Source: an uncultured Flavobacteriales bacterium (lineage in GTDB: Bacteria > Bacteroidota > Bacteroidia > Flavobacteriales > BACL11). From it: a DNA stretch of 64,000 nt. The first letter of the stretch is position 1; the number at the start of each line of letters is the position of its first letter. The notes beneath the pieces are model-generated. The model saw only the letters and a program-made list of their open reading frames with translations. It did no database searches and was not told the DNA's origin. The stretch is taken from assembly GCA_913063045.1 (NCBI GenBank), contig CAJXYM010000001.1, positions 84,048-148,047 of the forward strand. The letters are read 5' to 3'. This document shows, one piece after another, positions 44,611 through 54,479 of the stretch. Position numbers and translations under genes: made by a program.

Positions 44611-45738
44611 TTATTTTGACTTGCCCCATTTATTTTCATCTTTTTTATTTGGCTGGGTAATACTCCAGACTTTAACCTTTTCATCTTTTTTAAGACCTGA
44701 AATTATCTCTACATTAATTCCGTCGGCAAGTCCTAAAACAATATCTCTTCTTTCAAAATTTTGCTCACTTACTTCAATTTCAATAAATGGTTCTTTTGTT
44801 TCTATGTCATATTGAATTACCGCCTCATTAAGTGCATTTATATTTTTTCTTTGTGCTGTGATTATTGATGCATTTGCACTATATCCTGCTCTAACAAAAT
44901 ATTCATCATCCAAAGAAACAGTTGCTTCTATTTTAAATTGAACAGCTCCGCCCTCTTCAATACCTTTTGGAGCAATGAACCTTAGTTTTGCAGGATAACT
45001 TTTTTCTTCAATTGCAGCTAAACTAATAATCATATTCATGTCTTTTTTTAATTTACTAACTTCTCCTTCATCAATTTTTCCTTCAAAAATCATAATATTT
45101 AAATCTGCAATAGTTGCAATAGTCGTACCCTGATTGAATGTATTTGCCTGAATTACTTGGTCTCCTTTTTTAACCGGTATCTCTAAGATAGTTCCAGGTA
45201 CTGTAGCTCTAACATTTGTATTAGTTACGCTTGAACCATCAGAAGATCCTAGTTTAATGATTTGCAAATCACTTTCTGCATTCTCTAAACTTTGTAATGC
45301 CTGAGAATATTGTAACTCTACATTATTATATTCTTGTTCGGAAATTATGCCTTTTGAATAGAGGTTTTTGTTTCTTTGAAATTCTTTTTCAGAGTTATTT
45401 AATACTATTTTAGAATTTTTCACTCTTCCCTCAGCACTATTCAAAGTTTGTTCATTTGGAACAACTTTGATCTTTACGAGCAAGTCACCAGCTTTTACTT
45501 TATCTCCTTCTTTTACTAAAATGTCATCAATTATACCAGCAATTTGCGGCTTTATTTCAACTTCATCTTCTGGGATTACTTTTCCAGTGGCTACAATTTT
45601 ATTTTCTATTGTTGCTGTTATCATTTGAGTAGTTTCAAAAGGAACTAAAGCTTTATTATTTGATGTTATAAAGAAAATTGTAGCTAGTATCGCTCCAATA
45701 ATAAGTAATATAATTCCTATTTTTTTTAAATTTTTCAT
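44611..45738 (-). CDS. Periplasmic adaptor (MacA/HlyD-like membrane-fusion protein)
   Basis: 375 residues. N-terminal transmembrane anchor (about 7-27), split biotinyl-lipoyl domain (GKVIPEDEVEIKPQIAGIID and VPGTILEIPVKKGDQV), a coiled-coil hairpin between them (about 100-175), and a beta-barrel domain (FIAPKGIEEGGAVQFKIEA). It links the inner-membrane ABC permeases to TolC. Gap to the upstream permease gene is 15 bases. Confidence 0.92.
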   Translation of the reverse strand: MKNLKKIGIILLIIGAILATIFFITSNNKALVPFETTQMITATIENKIVATGKVIPEDEVEIKPQIAGIIDDILVKEGDKVKAGDLLVKIKVVPNEQTLNSAEGRVKNSKIVLNNSEKEFQRNKNLYSKGIISEQEYNNVELQYSQALQSLENAESDLQIIKLGSSDGSSVTNTNVRATVPGTILEIPVKKGDQVIQANTFNQGTTIATIADLNIMIFEGKIDEGEVSKLKKDMNMIISLAAIEEKSYPAKLRFIAPKGIEEGGAVQFKIEATVSLDDEYFVRAGYSANASIITAQRKNINALNEAVIQYDIETKEPFIEIEVSEQNFERRDIVLGLADGINVEIISGLKKDEKVKVWSITQPNKKDENKWGKSK

Positions 45739-45753
45739 TTTGGTTTTTTTAAT

Positions 45754-47025
45754 TTATTCTTCTCTTAATGCTTCTATTGGTTTAATGCTTATTGCTTTTT
45801 CTGCTGGAATAAACCCTATTATTGTGCCTAGTCCGATCATTAAAAATAAGGCCCCTAATATAAACTTGATTGGTACAGTCGCATTTTTCAAAGGAACATT
45901 GTCTAAGTTTTCAGTTGCAATATTTATTATATACAAAACAAATGCTCCAATTATAATACCAATTATTCCTGCTATAATTGTTAGAAAGACAGATTCTAAA
46001 ATTATCTGTTTTCTAATATGATTAGGGCTTGCCCCAATGGCTCTTCTAATTCCAATTTCTTTGGTCCTTTCTTTAACAGATATTAATAAAATATTTCCAA
46101 TACCAATTACTCCAGCTAAAATTGTAGTAATACCTATAACTAAAGAAAGAAATGACATTCCTTTTGCAAATCTAAGAATTCGACTAAATATTGCCCCTAA
46201 GTTAAAAGAGCCCAATGCTTGATCATCATCCGGGTGGATTTTGTGTATTATCTTTAGCTGTGTCTTAACCTTTTCTTCCACTTTTAATATATCGACATCA
46301 TCAAAGCCTGCAATTAATAAAAACCCAACTCTTTCTCCAGAATTAAAAATTCTTTTAAATGATGTGAAAGGAACGTGAATATCTCCATCATCATCAAAGC
46401 TTCCTCCGCCTTCATCTACATATTTATGAATTCCGATAATTCTAAAAAATATATTTTCAATTTTAATATATTCTCCAATAGGGTTAATATTATCTTCAAA
46501 AAGCTCTTTTCTTGTTCTCTCCCCAATTACGCAGACTTTTCTGCTTTCTTTTATATCTAATTCATTTATAAATCTTCCTCCGTCATAAATATCTTTTGAT
46601 CTTATTTTTAAAAGAATTGGGAAGTCTCCATAAATTGCAAAGGACCCTGAGCGTTTTCCATTAACTACGCTTGCTGCCGCAGAACCAAAGTTTCCTTTTT
46701 GAATTCTCGGAGCTATATATTGAATTTCAGGAATACTTTTTCTTAGAGACTCTACATCACTCAATTGTAAGTCTATTCCACGATCTGTTTTAAATCCCGC
46801 ATATGGAATGCTAGTGTATTGGGCCCAAACAAACATGCTGTTGGATGAGATTCTTTCAAATTGATTTTCGAAACCATTATCTACTCCCTTAGCAATTCCG
46901 GATAGAACTATGTATAGAAAGATGCCCCACATGACACCAATTACCGTAATAATAGTACGTACTTTATTTTGACCAATTGAGCCAAATATTTCTTGCCAAG
47001 TATCTCTGTCAAATATTGAGTTCAT
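45754..47025 (-). CDS. MacB/FtsX-type ABC transporter permease, second subunit
   Basis: 423 residues. One N-terminal transmembrane helix (about 22-45) and three C-terminal helices (about 290-400), separated by a large periplasmic MacB-type domain. VKERTKEIGIRRAIGASPNHI is the FtsX-family coupling region. No ATPase domain is fused. It is paired with a second, related permease immediately upstream (one base after that gene's end), suggesting a heterodimer. Confidence 0.92.
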   Translation of the reverse strand: MNSIFDRDTWQEIFGSIGQNKVRTIITVIGVMWGIFLYIVLSGIAKGVDNGFENQFERISSNSMFVWAQYTSIPYAGFKTDRGIDLQLSDVESLRKSIPEIQYIAPRIQKGNFGSAAASVVNGKRSGSFAIYGDFPILLKIRSKDIYDGGRFINELDIKESRKVCVIGERTRKELFEDNINPIGEYIKIENIFFRIIGIHKYVDEGGGSFDDDGDIHVPFTSFKRIFNSGERVGFLLIAGFDDVDILKVEEKVKTQLKIIHKIHPDDDQALGSFNLGAIFSRILRFAKGMSFLSLVIGITTILAGVIGIGNILLISVKERTKEIGIRRAIGASPNHIRKQIILESVFLTIIAGIIGIIIGAFVLYIINIATENLDNVPLKNATVPIKFILGALFLMIGLGTIIGFIPAEKAISIKPIEALREE

Positions 47026-48261
47026 TTATTTATCTCTTAAAGCAATAATAGGTTTAATCTTGGCTGCCTTTCTCGCAGGTAGATATCCAGCAAGTGCACC
47101 AAAAAATATTAATATTAATGTAGCAAATAAAGCATCTCCACTGTCAATATAGGGGTTTGAGATAAAATATTTCTCTTGTAAATTGTTGCCGATTATTTTA
47201 AGTGTTATCATTGCGGTTATTAGACCTGCATATCCTGATATTGTTGTGATGAAAATTGATTCTTGAAGAATCATTAGAATGATACTATTTGGAGTAGCTC
47301 CAATTGCTTTTCTAATTCCCAATTCTTTTGTTCTTTCCTTAACAACAAAAACCATTATGTTGCTAATTCCAATTATTCCAGCAATAAGTGTTCCTATTCC
47401 TATAAATGTTACAACAATCTGTAAAACAGCTGCAAAATTTTTACTATTTTCTAGTTCTTCTCCAGTATTACTAATATATACGCCTCTATTATCATCTGGA
47501 GAAATAAATTTTTTATTTTTTATATATAGTTCTAATTTTTTTTCTAGCACTAAAGATTCATCATATGTCATCGCTGAATTATAAATGACAATCATTTGAT
47601 TGATTTTATCACTATTTTTTTGGATTTCCTGCATTGCTGTATATGGAACATAAAGCATTCTTTCTTCTCTATCTCCTCCTTCATCTTGAAAAACACCTAT
47701 TACTCTCCAGCTGTGATTACTTCCAAATATATGCTCTCCAATTGGATCCTTTCCTTCAAACAAATCCTGCGCTACTAGTCTACCAATAACTGCATATTTT
47801 TTTTGGTTTTCTATATCTCCTTCATGAAGATATCTTCCGCTCATTAGAATAGTGTTTTCTGCCTCTTTGTGACCTGGCGAAACTGCTCTCACTTGGTATT
47901 GATTAGACTTATCTTTATATTTAATTTGATTGTAGAAAGTATTGCGAACTACTATGTCTTCTACTTCAGAATTAAATTTTTCTTTTATTTCAATTAAATC
48001 CTGGTTTGTAAATTCAATTCGTCTACCTGATTCATAACCGCGATATGGTAGTGTAGTGGAACTAGGATATATTCTAATGGTATTAACTTTGTCATCAACA
48101 AAAAATTCGGAAAAACTATTTTGCAGACCATTGCCAAAACCAAAAAGAACAATGAAAATAAATATTCCAATGGCTACAGTAAATCCAGAAAGGAAAGTCC
48201 TTAGCTTATTTTTTCTTATTGTATCAAATATTTCTTTCCAGCTATCTTTACTGAAAATCAT
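47026..48261 (-). CDS. MacB/FtsX-type ABC transporter permease, first subunit
   Basis: 411 residues with the same four-helix layout: N-terminal helix near residues 22-45, periplasmic domain, and C-terminal helices from about 285. It has the coupling motif VKERTKELGIRKAIGATPNSI, nearly the same as in the next gene. The two permeases diverge strongly in their periplasmic domains, suggesting functional specialisation. The ATPase gene abuts upstream (ends at 48262). Confidence 0.92.
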   Translation of the reverse strand: MIFSKDSWKEIFDTIRKNKLRTFLSGFTVAIGIFIFIVLFGFGNGLQNSFSEFFVDDKVNTIRIYPSSTTLPYRGYESGRRIEFTNQDLIEIKEKFNSEVEDIVVRNTFYNQIKYKDKSNQYQVRAVSPGHKEAENTILMSGRYLHEGDIENQKKYAVIGRLVAQDLFEGKDPIGEHIFGSNHSWRVIGVFQDEGGDREERMLYVPYTAMQEIQKNSDKINQMIVIYNSAMTYDESLVLEKKLELYIKNKKFISPDDNRGVYISNTGEELENSKNFAAVLQIVVTFIGIGTLIAGIIGISNIMVFVVKERTKELGIRKAIGATPNSIILMILQESIFITTISGYAGLITAMITLKIIGNNLQEKYFISNPYIDSGDALFATLILIFFGALAGYLPARKAAKIKPIIALRDK

Positions 48262-48939
48262 TTATTTTGTTTTAATATCAGTCATAATTACACCATCTTT
48301 TAATGTTATAATTCGATTACACATATTAGCTACTTCCTGTTCGTGAGTGACTACTAATATTGTTTTTCCCTCTTGGTTAATTTGTATAATGAGTTCCATC
48401 ACTTCATCAGAGGTTTTGGAATCTAAGGCTCCCGTTGGTTCATCTGCTAAAAGTACTTTTGGTTTAGAGGCCAAAGCACGTGCAATAGCTATTCTTTGTT
48501 TTTGTCCACCAGATAATTCACTAGGAAGATGGCTTGCCCAATCTTTAAGACCAACTTTATCTAAATAGTCCATAGCTATTTTTTGACGTTCTTTACTTGC
48601 GATGCCCTGGTAGTAAAGTGGAAGCGCAATGTTTTCAATAGCTGTTTTGTAATTAATGAGATTAAAAGATTGAAATACAAAGCCTAAAAATTTATTTCTG
48701 TATTTAGCTGCTTTAGTTTCGTCAAGATCTTTTATAGGGACACTATCTAATTGATAGGATCCAGAGTCATAATTGTCTAACATACCAATAATATTAAGTA
48801 GTGTTGATTTTCCTGAACCTGAAGAGCCCATAATTGCAACTAATTCACCCTCTTGAATCTGTAGGTTAATCCCTTTTAAAACATGTAGGGAGTTTTTCCC
48901 TATTGAGTAAGATTTATTAAGATCGTTTATTTCAATCAT
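48262..48939 (-). CDS. ABC transporter ATP-binding protein (MacB/LolD type)
   Basis: 225 residues. Walker A GSSGSGKST (residues 38-46), Q-loop FVFQSFNLI, signature LSGGQKQRIAIARAL, Walker B VLLADEPTGALDS, and H-loop VVTHEQEVA. It powers the two adjacent permeases. First gene of the five- or six-gene exporter operon and preceded by a complete consensus promoter. Confidence 0.95.
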   Translation of the reverse strand: MIEINDLNKSYSIGKNSLHVLKGINLQIQEGELVAIMGSSGSGKSTLLNIIGMLDNYDSGSYQLDSVPIKDLDETKAAKYRNKFLGFVFQSFNLINYKTAIENIALPLYYQGIASKERQKIAMDYLDKVGLKDWASHLPSELSGGQKQRIAIARALASKPKVLLADEPTGALDSKTSDEVMELIIQINQEGKTILVVTHEQEVANMCNRIITLKDGVIMTDIKTK

Positions 48940-48967
48940 ATTTTAATACTGATATTTTGATTATTTG

Positions 48968-48997
48968 CAAAGATAGTTGTAAAGCTAGACATCACAA
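48968..48997 (-). promoter_or_regulatory. Complete promoter of the ABC exporter operon
   Basis: On the minus strand, TTG (plus 48995-48997), a 19-base spacer and TATCTTTG (48968-48975) match the Bacteroidota -33/-7 consensus. The ATG lies 28 bases downstream. It is the best promoter in the window. Confidence 0.7.
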
Positions 48998-49013
48998 TAC
49001 GCTATAAAGCGTA
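48998..49013. promoter_or_regulatory. Perfect 6-bp inverted repeat abutting the exporter promoter (possible operator)
   Basis: TACGCT-ATAA-AGCGTA, directly upstream of the TTG element of the exporter promoter. No T-run follows on either strand, so it does not look like the terminator of ispG. A repressor or activator site is possible; chance cannot be ruled out. Confidence 0.35.
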
Positions 49014-49042
49014 ATTTAAGCTTTAAAATTGGCAGTTGTATA

Positions 49043-50959
49043 TTATTCTTTCTTCTCTACCCAGTCCCCATGCTCTTTGATTAACTCAATAAGCTCATCT
49101 ACAGCATCTCCTTCATTGATGTTTTTTCTTACTACATTACGTTCTTTGTAAAGAGTGATTTTCCCGGGTTTTGTACCTACATACCCATAATCTGCATCTG
49201 CCATTTCTCCAGGGCCGTTTACAATACATCCCATTATGCCAATTTTAAGTCCTTTTAAATGATTAGTCACTTTTCTAATTTTAGCTGTTGTTTCTTGAAG
49301 GTCAAATAATGTTCTTCCGCATGAAGGGCAAGAGATATATTCTGTTTTTGAAATTCTTGTTCTACTTGCCTGCAAAATTCCGAATGCTGTTGAATTGACA
49401 TGCATACTATTTCCTTCGCTAGCTGAGTTGATTGATATTCCATCTCCAAGCCCATCTAATAATAATGCTCCTATGTCTGATGAAGAGTTAAGTTGGAGTT
49501 CCTCTGGTTTAATGTTAGCATAAGTTCTACTAACTATTACTGGAGTTTCAATGTTGTTATTTATTAAGTCAATAAAAACTCTTCTTTGCTCGGCAACTCC
49601 ATTGAGATTACATGTATTCAAGATTAAAGCTATAGTCTTATCAGTCTTCATTAAATTATAGAAGTCATTACTAAGATCTAAAATCGTAATATTTATGAAA
49701 TTTAGTTTATTAGATTTTTCATCAGCTTTTAAGTATTCTTGAAAAGTAAAAACTGGATATCCAGTTTTATGATCTTTCCATGAGTTGTAATTATAGATAA
49801 TGCTTAAGGTTCCGGGGATTTCAAAATCTATAGTATTGTCCCCTAAAAAAATATAATCAGTTGCACTATCTGAGATATGCCATTTATCTAAAGGGACTGA
49901 ATAATTATATCCAAGAGAAAAGAAAGATGAGGTTTTTATAGATTTTTTGTTTTCAAGATTTGATATTACTACAGGAACATTTAAACCGCCAATATTTTTT
50001 ACAGCTTTTGTTTTTCTTTTGTTGTAATTAAATGGATTTAATGGGTTTTTGACAATTGCTTTAATCTTATCTATATTATCTCTTTTTTTAAAGTTTTGCA
50101 ATAAATTATACGCTACAGGCATTTCAAATTCAGGAGCTTCAGTTAATGAAACTCGTATGGTGTCTCCAATTCCATCTTCTAGTAATGCGCCTATTCCCAC
50201 AGCAGATTTAATTCTTCCATCCTCGGCTTCTCCTGCTTCTGTTACTCCTAGATGAAGAGGATAATTCATATTTTCTTTTATCATTTCACTAACTAAAAGA
50301 CGATAGGCCTGAACCATTACTCTGGTGTTTGAGGCTTTCATTGATAGAATAATTTCATGATAATTTTCATCTCTACAGATTCTAAGGAACTCCATAGCAG
50401 ACTCTACCATTCCTTGAGGAGTATCGCCATATCTACTTAGTATCCTATCAGATAAGGACCCATGGTTAGTGCCAATTCTCATTGCTGTCCCATATTCTTT
50501 GCAGATTTTGACTAATGGAGTAAATTTTTCTCTAATTCTTATTAGCTCATCATTATACGTTTTGTCGGTATATTCAATCTCTTCAAATTTCTTTTTATCC
50601 GCATAATTACCAGGATTAACTCTTACTTTTTCCACAATTTTAGCTGCAATTTCTGCAGCGTTTGGAGTAAAGTGAATGTCAGCTACTATAGGAGTTAGGT
50701 ATCCTCTTTTTTTAAGTTCTTCTTTAATATTTAATAAGTTTTCTGCATCTCTTCTGCTTGGAGCTGTTATTCTTACAAGTTCACAGCCCGCATCTATCAT
50801 TCTTATTGACTCTTCAACGGTTGCCATGGTGTCCATGGTGTTAGTTGTAGTCATAGACTGAACTCTAATTGGGTTATTCCCCCCAAAGCCAATACTGCCA
50901 ACCATTACTTCTCTAGTTTTGAATCTTGAATATGATGTTAAGCTGTTACAATACTGCAT
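49043..50959 (-). CDS. ispG: 4-hydroxy-3-methylbut-2-enyl diphosphate synthase, long form
   Basis: 638 residues, against about 370 in E. coli. This is the long IspG with an inserted second domain, as in plants, Chlamydiae and Bacteroidota. It reduces MEcPP in the MEP isoprenoid pathway using a 4Fe-4S cluster. Cluster ligands near the C-terminus are Cys544 and Cys547 (CPSCGRTLFDL), Cys578 (GIMGCIVNGPGE) and Glu585. The N-terminal barrel is clear (RVQSMTTTNTMDT, VADIHFTPNAA, RIGTNHGSLSDRIL). The insert is at about 300-450. Its ATG overlaps the stop of the PNGase F-like gene by one base. Confidence 0.97.
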   Translation of the reverse strand: MQYCNSLTSYSRFKTREVMVGSIGFGGNNPIRVQSMTTTNTMDTMATVEESIRMIDAGCELVRITAPSRRDAENLLNIKEELKKRGYLTPIVADIHFTPNAAEIAAKIVEKVRVNPGNYADKKKFEEIEYTDKTYNDELIRIREKFTPLVKICKEYGTAMRIGTNHGSLSDRILSRYGDTPQGMVESAMEFLRICRDENYHEIILSMKASNTRVMVQAYRLLVSEMIKENMNYPLHLGVTEAGEAEDGRIKSAVGIGALLEDGIGDTIRVSLTEAPEFEMPVAYNLLQNFKKRDNIDKIKAIVKNPLNPFNYNKRKTKAVKNIGGLNVPVVISNLENKKSIKTSSFFSLGYNYSVPLDKWHISDSATDYIFLGDNTIDFEIPGTLSIIYNYNSWKDHKTGYPVFTFQEYLKADEKSNKLNFINITILDLSNDFYNLMKTDKTIALILNTCNLNGVAEQRRVFIDLINNNIETPVIVSRTYANIKPEELQLNSSSDIGALLLDGLGDGISINSASEGNSMHVNSTAFGILQASRTRISKTEYISCPSCGRTLFDLQETTAKIRKVTNHLKGLKIGIMGCIVNGPGEMADADYGYVGTKPGKITLYKERNVVRKNINEGDAVDELIELIKEHGDWVEKKE

Positions 50960-53900
50960 TATAATTTTATCAGTTTTTTGACAACCTCTTCTTTAGAATT
51001 AACTATTTTTAAAAGGTATACCCCTTCTTTTAAATAACTTAAGTCAATTCTCTTAGAAAATATTCCATCCGAATCTATTGTGAATTTTTTAATTTGTTTA
51101 CCTAAACTGTCTGATAATATAAAGCTTGTTGGTTCTTGAGAATAACCATTAATAGTTATTTGATTTTTTGTTGGGTTTGGATAGAAGGTCCATTCATTTA
51201 TTTTCTCCTCTTGGAATGTTATGTTGTTGTCTATTCTAAACTCATGATGAATAAAAGAACCAAAATCTCCCTCAAAGACTTTAATCCAGCTTGCTCCAAT
51301 CTTACGAAATCTAGCCATTCCAGTACCATCATTATTCGCCCAAAAATCAAATCCATCATTATCGGTATCATTAATTTTAAATGTATAACAACCATCATTG
51401 AATGTCAATGTGTCTCTATATTGAGTATTAGTCATTAAACTTCCTCCACCAGCTGATTGATATGTTAAGTTGTTATTGTTATCAACTATTTCCCACGATG
51501 TTTCGGACTGATTTAGTCCTATTGATCCGCTATTTGTTTCTAGCCAAAGTGCAAATGTATTGTCGTATGTAGGTACAGGCTCAAAAATAGAGGTCATATA
51601 ATTATTGTGAATATATTCATCTTGCCCCAAATTAGGCTCAGATATTTCAACATTAAATACGTTGTTAGTCAGCTCAAGTGTTTCCCATAAGCTAGAAGGA
51701 TCGTTAAGCTCAACAACTTCTTCTTCTAAAAACTCTAGAGAGCCATTCCAAATTTGAGTTTCTATATTAGAACTATTATTACAGAAGTATTCTATTTTAA
51801 GGCTAGTGAGAGTTTGGCTTCCGGTATTTCTTATAATAATCTTAGGTTTCCCACAGGTTGGATTAATTCGTGAGTATTTAACCTTATTAGATGGGGTAAT
51901 GATATCTACAACTGATGCGTCTAGCTGATGATTTGGGGGTCCATAACTTACTAATTGACTACTAACCCAGTAATTTGAGGATCCACTTGCATTTACAACG
52001 CCATAATCTATAGTGTGTGTTTGACCAGCATTAACAAGTGTTGAGATATCATCTTCTCTAATATCAGAGGCTTGGCCAGGACACCATCCTGCTCTATCAT
52101 ATATCCAAGTCCCTCCTTGAGGGTAGATTGGGTTAGCGCCACATTCTGTCCAAACAGGCCATGTGTATTCTGCTGTACCTCCATTAATATTTAGGAAGTG
52201 ATTCTGAGATATAAATTCTCCTTCTTGGCCATGGCCAGTAATAACAGTTCTAATTTTAAATGCATCTGCATTTGCATTCATTAGTATATCTCTCGGCTCA
52301 AAAGAGTTGTTATTCATTATTGAAGTAAAACCTTTAGATTGAGGTCGCCAAATTTGTTGCATGTCTATAATATCTCTCTCAGGAGTCCCAACTATAAAAT
52401 GAAATTTTATATCCATATCTTCCTGCCATTGCCCTCCACTTGTCATATTAATCCTTTTATTTCCTAGTAGAATGGGTTTAAAATCTGTTACATCAAAATA
52501 CCAAGTTTTTCCATTAGTACCTAAATCAAGATAAGCGCCATAAGGAGTGACAAATGACATGATTTGGAAAGCCATAGGGAATCTTTGATAATAATTTAGT
52601 TCACTAATATTTATCGTGCCATCAATATTTACAGTATCATAAATTAAAATAACTCCACTGGTGTCAAAAGTATAACTTACGGCATTCCAGAAATTATTTG
52701 AAGAAACTATTGCTATGCTATCATGGTTTAAAGTATTGGTATTTGAAAATATACTTTGTTCTTTAACGTTATTTGGTATTGCCAATAAAGAGTCAAGAAC
52801 TATTGATGTTGTATTAGTGGTTACATAGTTTCCACTAAAGAATTTAATTGATGGCCTCGAATTGGAAGCAGTAAAAAAAGTATTTATATTTTCCCCTCGA
52901 TCATCCTCCCAAATAACATTTCCACTAACAGTTGCAGCTAACGAGCTAATGTTACAAATAATATTTCCTGGGTTATTTAATGGGTAATATGCTACACAGT
53001 TACTCCAGTAGGGGTGAGAATTGGTGTATGTTTGAAGTCTCTTATTAAACCATGAATTAATTGTAGTTTGGGGTATTTCTTTGTCAAATATTTGTAATTC
53101 TTTAATTTTCCCATCCCATAAATTGGTTGTTCCATTAGCGTTAGAAGCAAGTTTTAAGGAATTAATATTAATTGGAGCAGTTTTATTGTTTCCGCTATGC
53201 CAAAGCACTCCGTTTTTAAACATTTTCATTTCACCGCTAGTGCAGTTTTTAGTAAATGTCCAATGATTCCATTTAGAAGAAAAATCATTTTGATTTGCTA
53301 ATTTATCAATTCTGTCATAAGATCCTCCATTATTTCCGCAATCCCAATATACTCTGCTGTTGCTCCAGGGGAAATGTATATTAACGGTTCTGCTACCATT
53401 GGTGTCAAGACCTTCAAGAATTGTACTATTATTGGGGAGTGAATTTTCATTGCCATAAGCCCAAAAAGCAATTGTAATTTCATTAGAAATAGACCCAAGG
53501 TTGTTAGTTGGTAGAGAGATTGAGGCATTTTGATTGACATTTATGCTTTTAGAATCACTTGATGTTAATCCGCAATTAAATAATAATGAATCTCCTAATA
53601 CATAAGAATTTAAAGTGGAAGAGTTTTGAGAGTTAGTGTGTGAGAATTCAATAATTATATTTGATGTAGAGTCCCATAGGAAGGGAGTGTGAAATTGACA
53701 GCGAAGTTCACCTGAAAAAAATGAGATGTTTGAGTGAAAAACTTCTGTAAAACCACTAAGGTGTGGGTTTTCAATATTTAAAACAGAGTCAGGGGTTAAT
53801 TTAATTTTAATCTTTAAAAAATTTGCTGTTAAGGCAGAGAGTCCATTTGCTCCAAAGTTTGAGTCGGCAAAAAATACAGATAAAGCATTAATAGAATCAT

Positions 53901-54444
53901 TTATTAAACCTAAGGCTTGAAGTTCATTAGCTCTGTAAATAAATTGCGATTTACTAAAAGGTTTTTCTGTTGGAATTACAAAGTTTAAATCTGTATTATA
54001 ACTTCCTATAGAAATAGTATCTTCGTTTATTATACTATCTAAGCTTGTAATTTGCTGATAGAATTGATAATAATTATAAACTGGCGCAATACTATAGTTA
54101 TAGATATTTCCTGAAAAACCTGAGATCAGGTGGCTTGGTGTGTTTGCGCGGATAGAATCAATTCGTGTTGAGTCGTGAATATTTGTGTGACAGCTGTAAT
54201 CCCAAGCCCCACAACCGATATGGTTAATGCTTCCGCTTGTATTTACGACATCATCTTTACATCTCATATTGTAGGACATTATTATTTTTTCATACGAGAG
54301 ATTATTAGTAGGAAAAGTAATCATAGTGTCTCTAGTAGTGCTTGAATAGTCGAAGGCTTGTACAGTTATTGTGTCTCCAGAGTTTTGAGCATTAGAAATA
54401 AAATAGCTGAAAAAAAACAGAAGAAAAGGTATTGTTCTAATCAT
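50959..54444 (-). CDS. Secreted PNGase F-like protein with LamG insert and T9SS domain
   Basis: 1161 residues. Signal peptide (to about SNAQ). The first region has the PNGase F N-domain motif GCGAWDYSCHTNI near residue 77. A concanavalin/LamG-like jellyroll occupies about 305-465 (TIAFWAYG, NHWTFTKN, GKIKELQIFD). From about 640 come a second PNGase-type region and its hallmark C-domain: TGHGQEGEFISQNHFLNING, then PQGGTWIYDRAGWCPG. A T9SS type A domain ends the protein (WTFYPNPTKN). The family releases N-glycans from Asn; whether the catalytic acids are intact here was not established. Its last base overlaps the ispG ATG. Confidence 0.85.
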   Translation of the reverse strand: MIRTIPFLLFFFSYFISNAQNSGDTITVQAFDYSSTTRDTMITFPTNNLSYEKIIMSYNMRCKDDVVNTSGSINHIGCGAWDYSCHTNIHDSTRIDSIRANTPSHLISGFSGNIYNYSIAPVYNYYQFYQQITSLDSIINEDTISIGSYNTDLNFVIPTEKPFSKSQFIYRANELQALGLINDSINALSVFFADSNFGANGLSALTANFLKIKIKLTPDSVLNIENPHLSGFTEVFHSNISFFSGELRCQFHTPFLWDSTSNIIIEFSHTNSQNSSTLNSYVLGDSLLFNCGLTSSDSKSINVNQNASISLPTNNLGSISNEITIAFWAYGNENSLPNNSTILEGLDTNGSRTVNIHFPWSNSRVYWDCGNNGGSYDRIDKLANQNDFSSKWNHWTFTKNCTSGEMKMFKNGVLWHSGNNKTAPININSLKLASNANGTTNLWDGKIKELQIFDKEIPQTTINSWFNKRLQTYTNSHPYWSNCVAYYPLNNPGNIICNISSLAATVSGNVIWEDDRGENINTFFTASNSRPSIKFFSGNYVTTNTTSIVLDSLLAIPNNVKEQSIFSNTNTLNHDSIAIVSSNNFWNAVSYTFDTSGVILIYDTVNIDGTINISELNYYQRFPMAFQIMSFVTPYGAYLDLGTNGKTWYFDVTDFKPILLGNKRINMTSGGQWQEDMDIKFHFIVGTPERDIIDMQQIWRPQSKGFTSIMNNNSFEPRDILMNANADAFKIRTVITGHGQEGEFISQNHFLNINGGTAEYTWPVWTECGANPIYPQGGTWIYDRAGWCPGQASDIREDDISTLVNAGQTHTIDYGVVNASGSSNYWVSSQLVSYGPPNHQLDASVVDIITPSNKVKYSRINPTCGKPKIIIRNTGSQTLTSLKIEYFCNNSSNIETQIWNGSLEFLEEEVVELNDPSSLWETLELTNNVFNVEISEPNLGQDEYIHNNYMTSIFEPVPTYDNTFALWLETNSGSIGLNQSETSWEIVDNNNNLTYQSAGGGSLMTNTQYRDTLTFNDGCYTFKINDTDNDGFDFWANNDGTGMARFRKIGASWIKVFEGDFGSFIHHEFRIDNNITFQEEKINEWTFYPNPTKNQITINGYSQEPTSFILSDSLGKQIKKFTIDSDGIFSKRIDLSYLKEGVYLLKIVNSKEEVVKKLIKL

Positions 54445-54479
54445 AAAGAAGTCATTTATTTAGTTATGTAAAATTAAGC

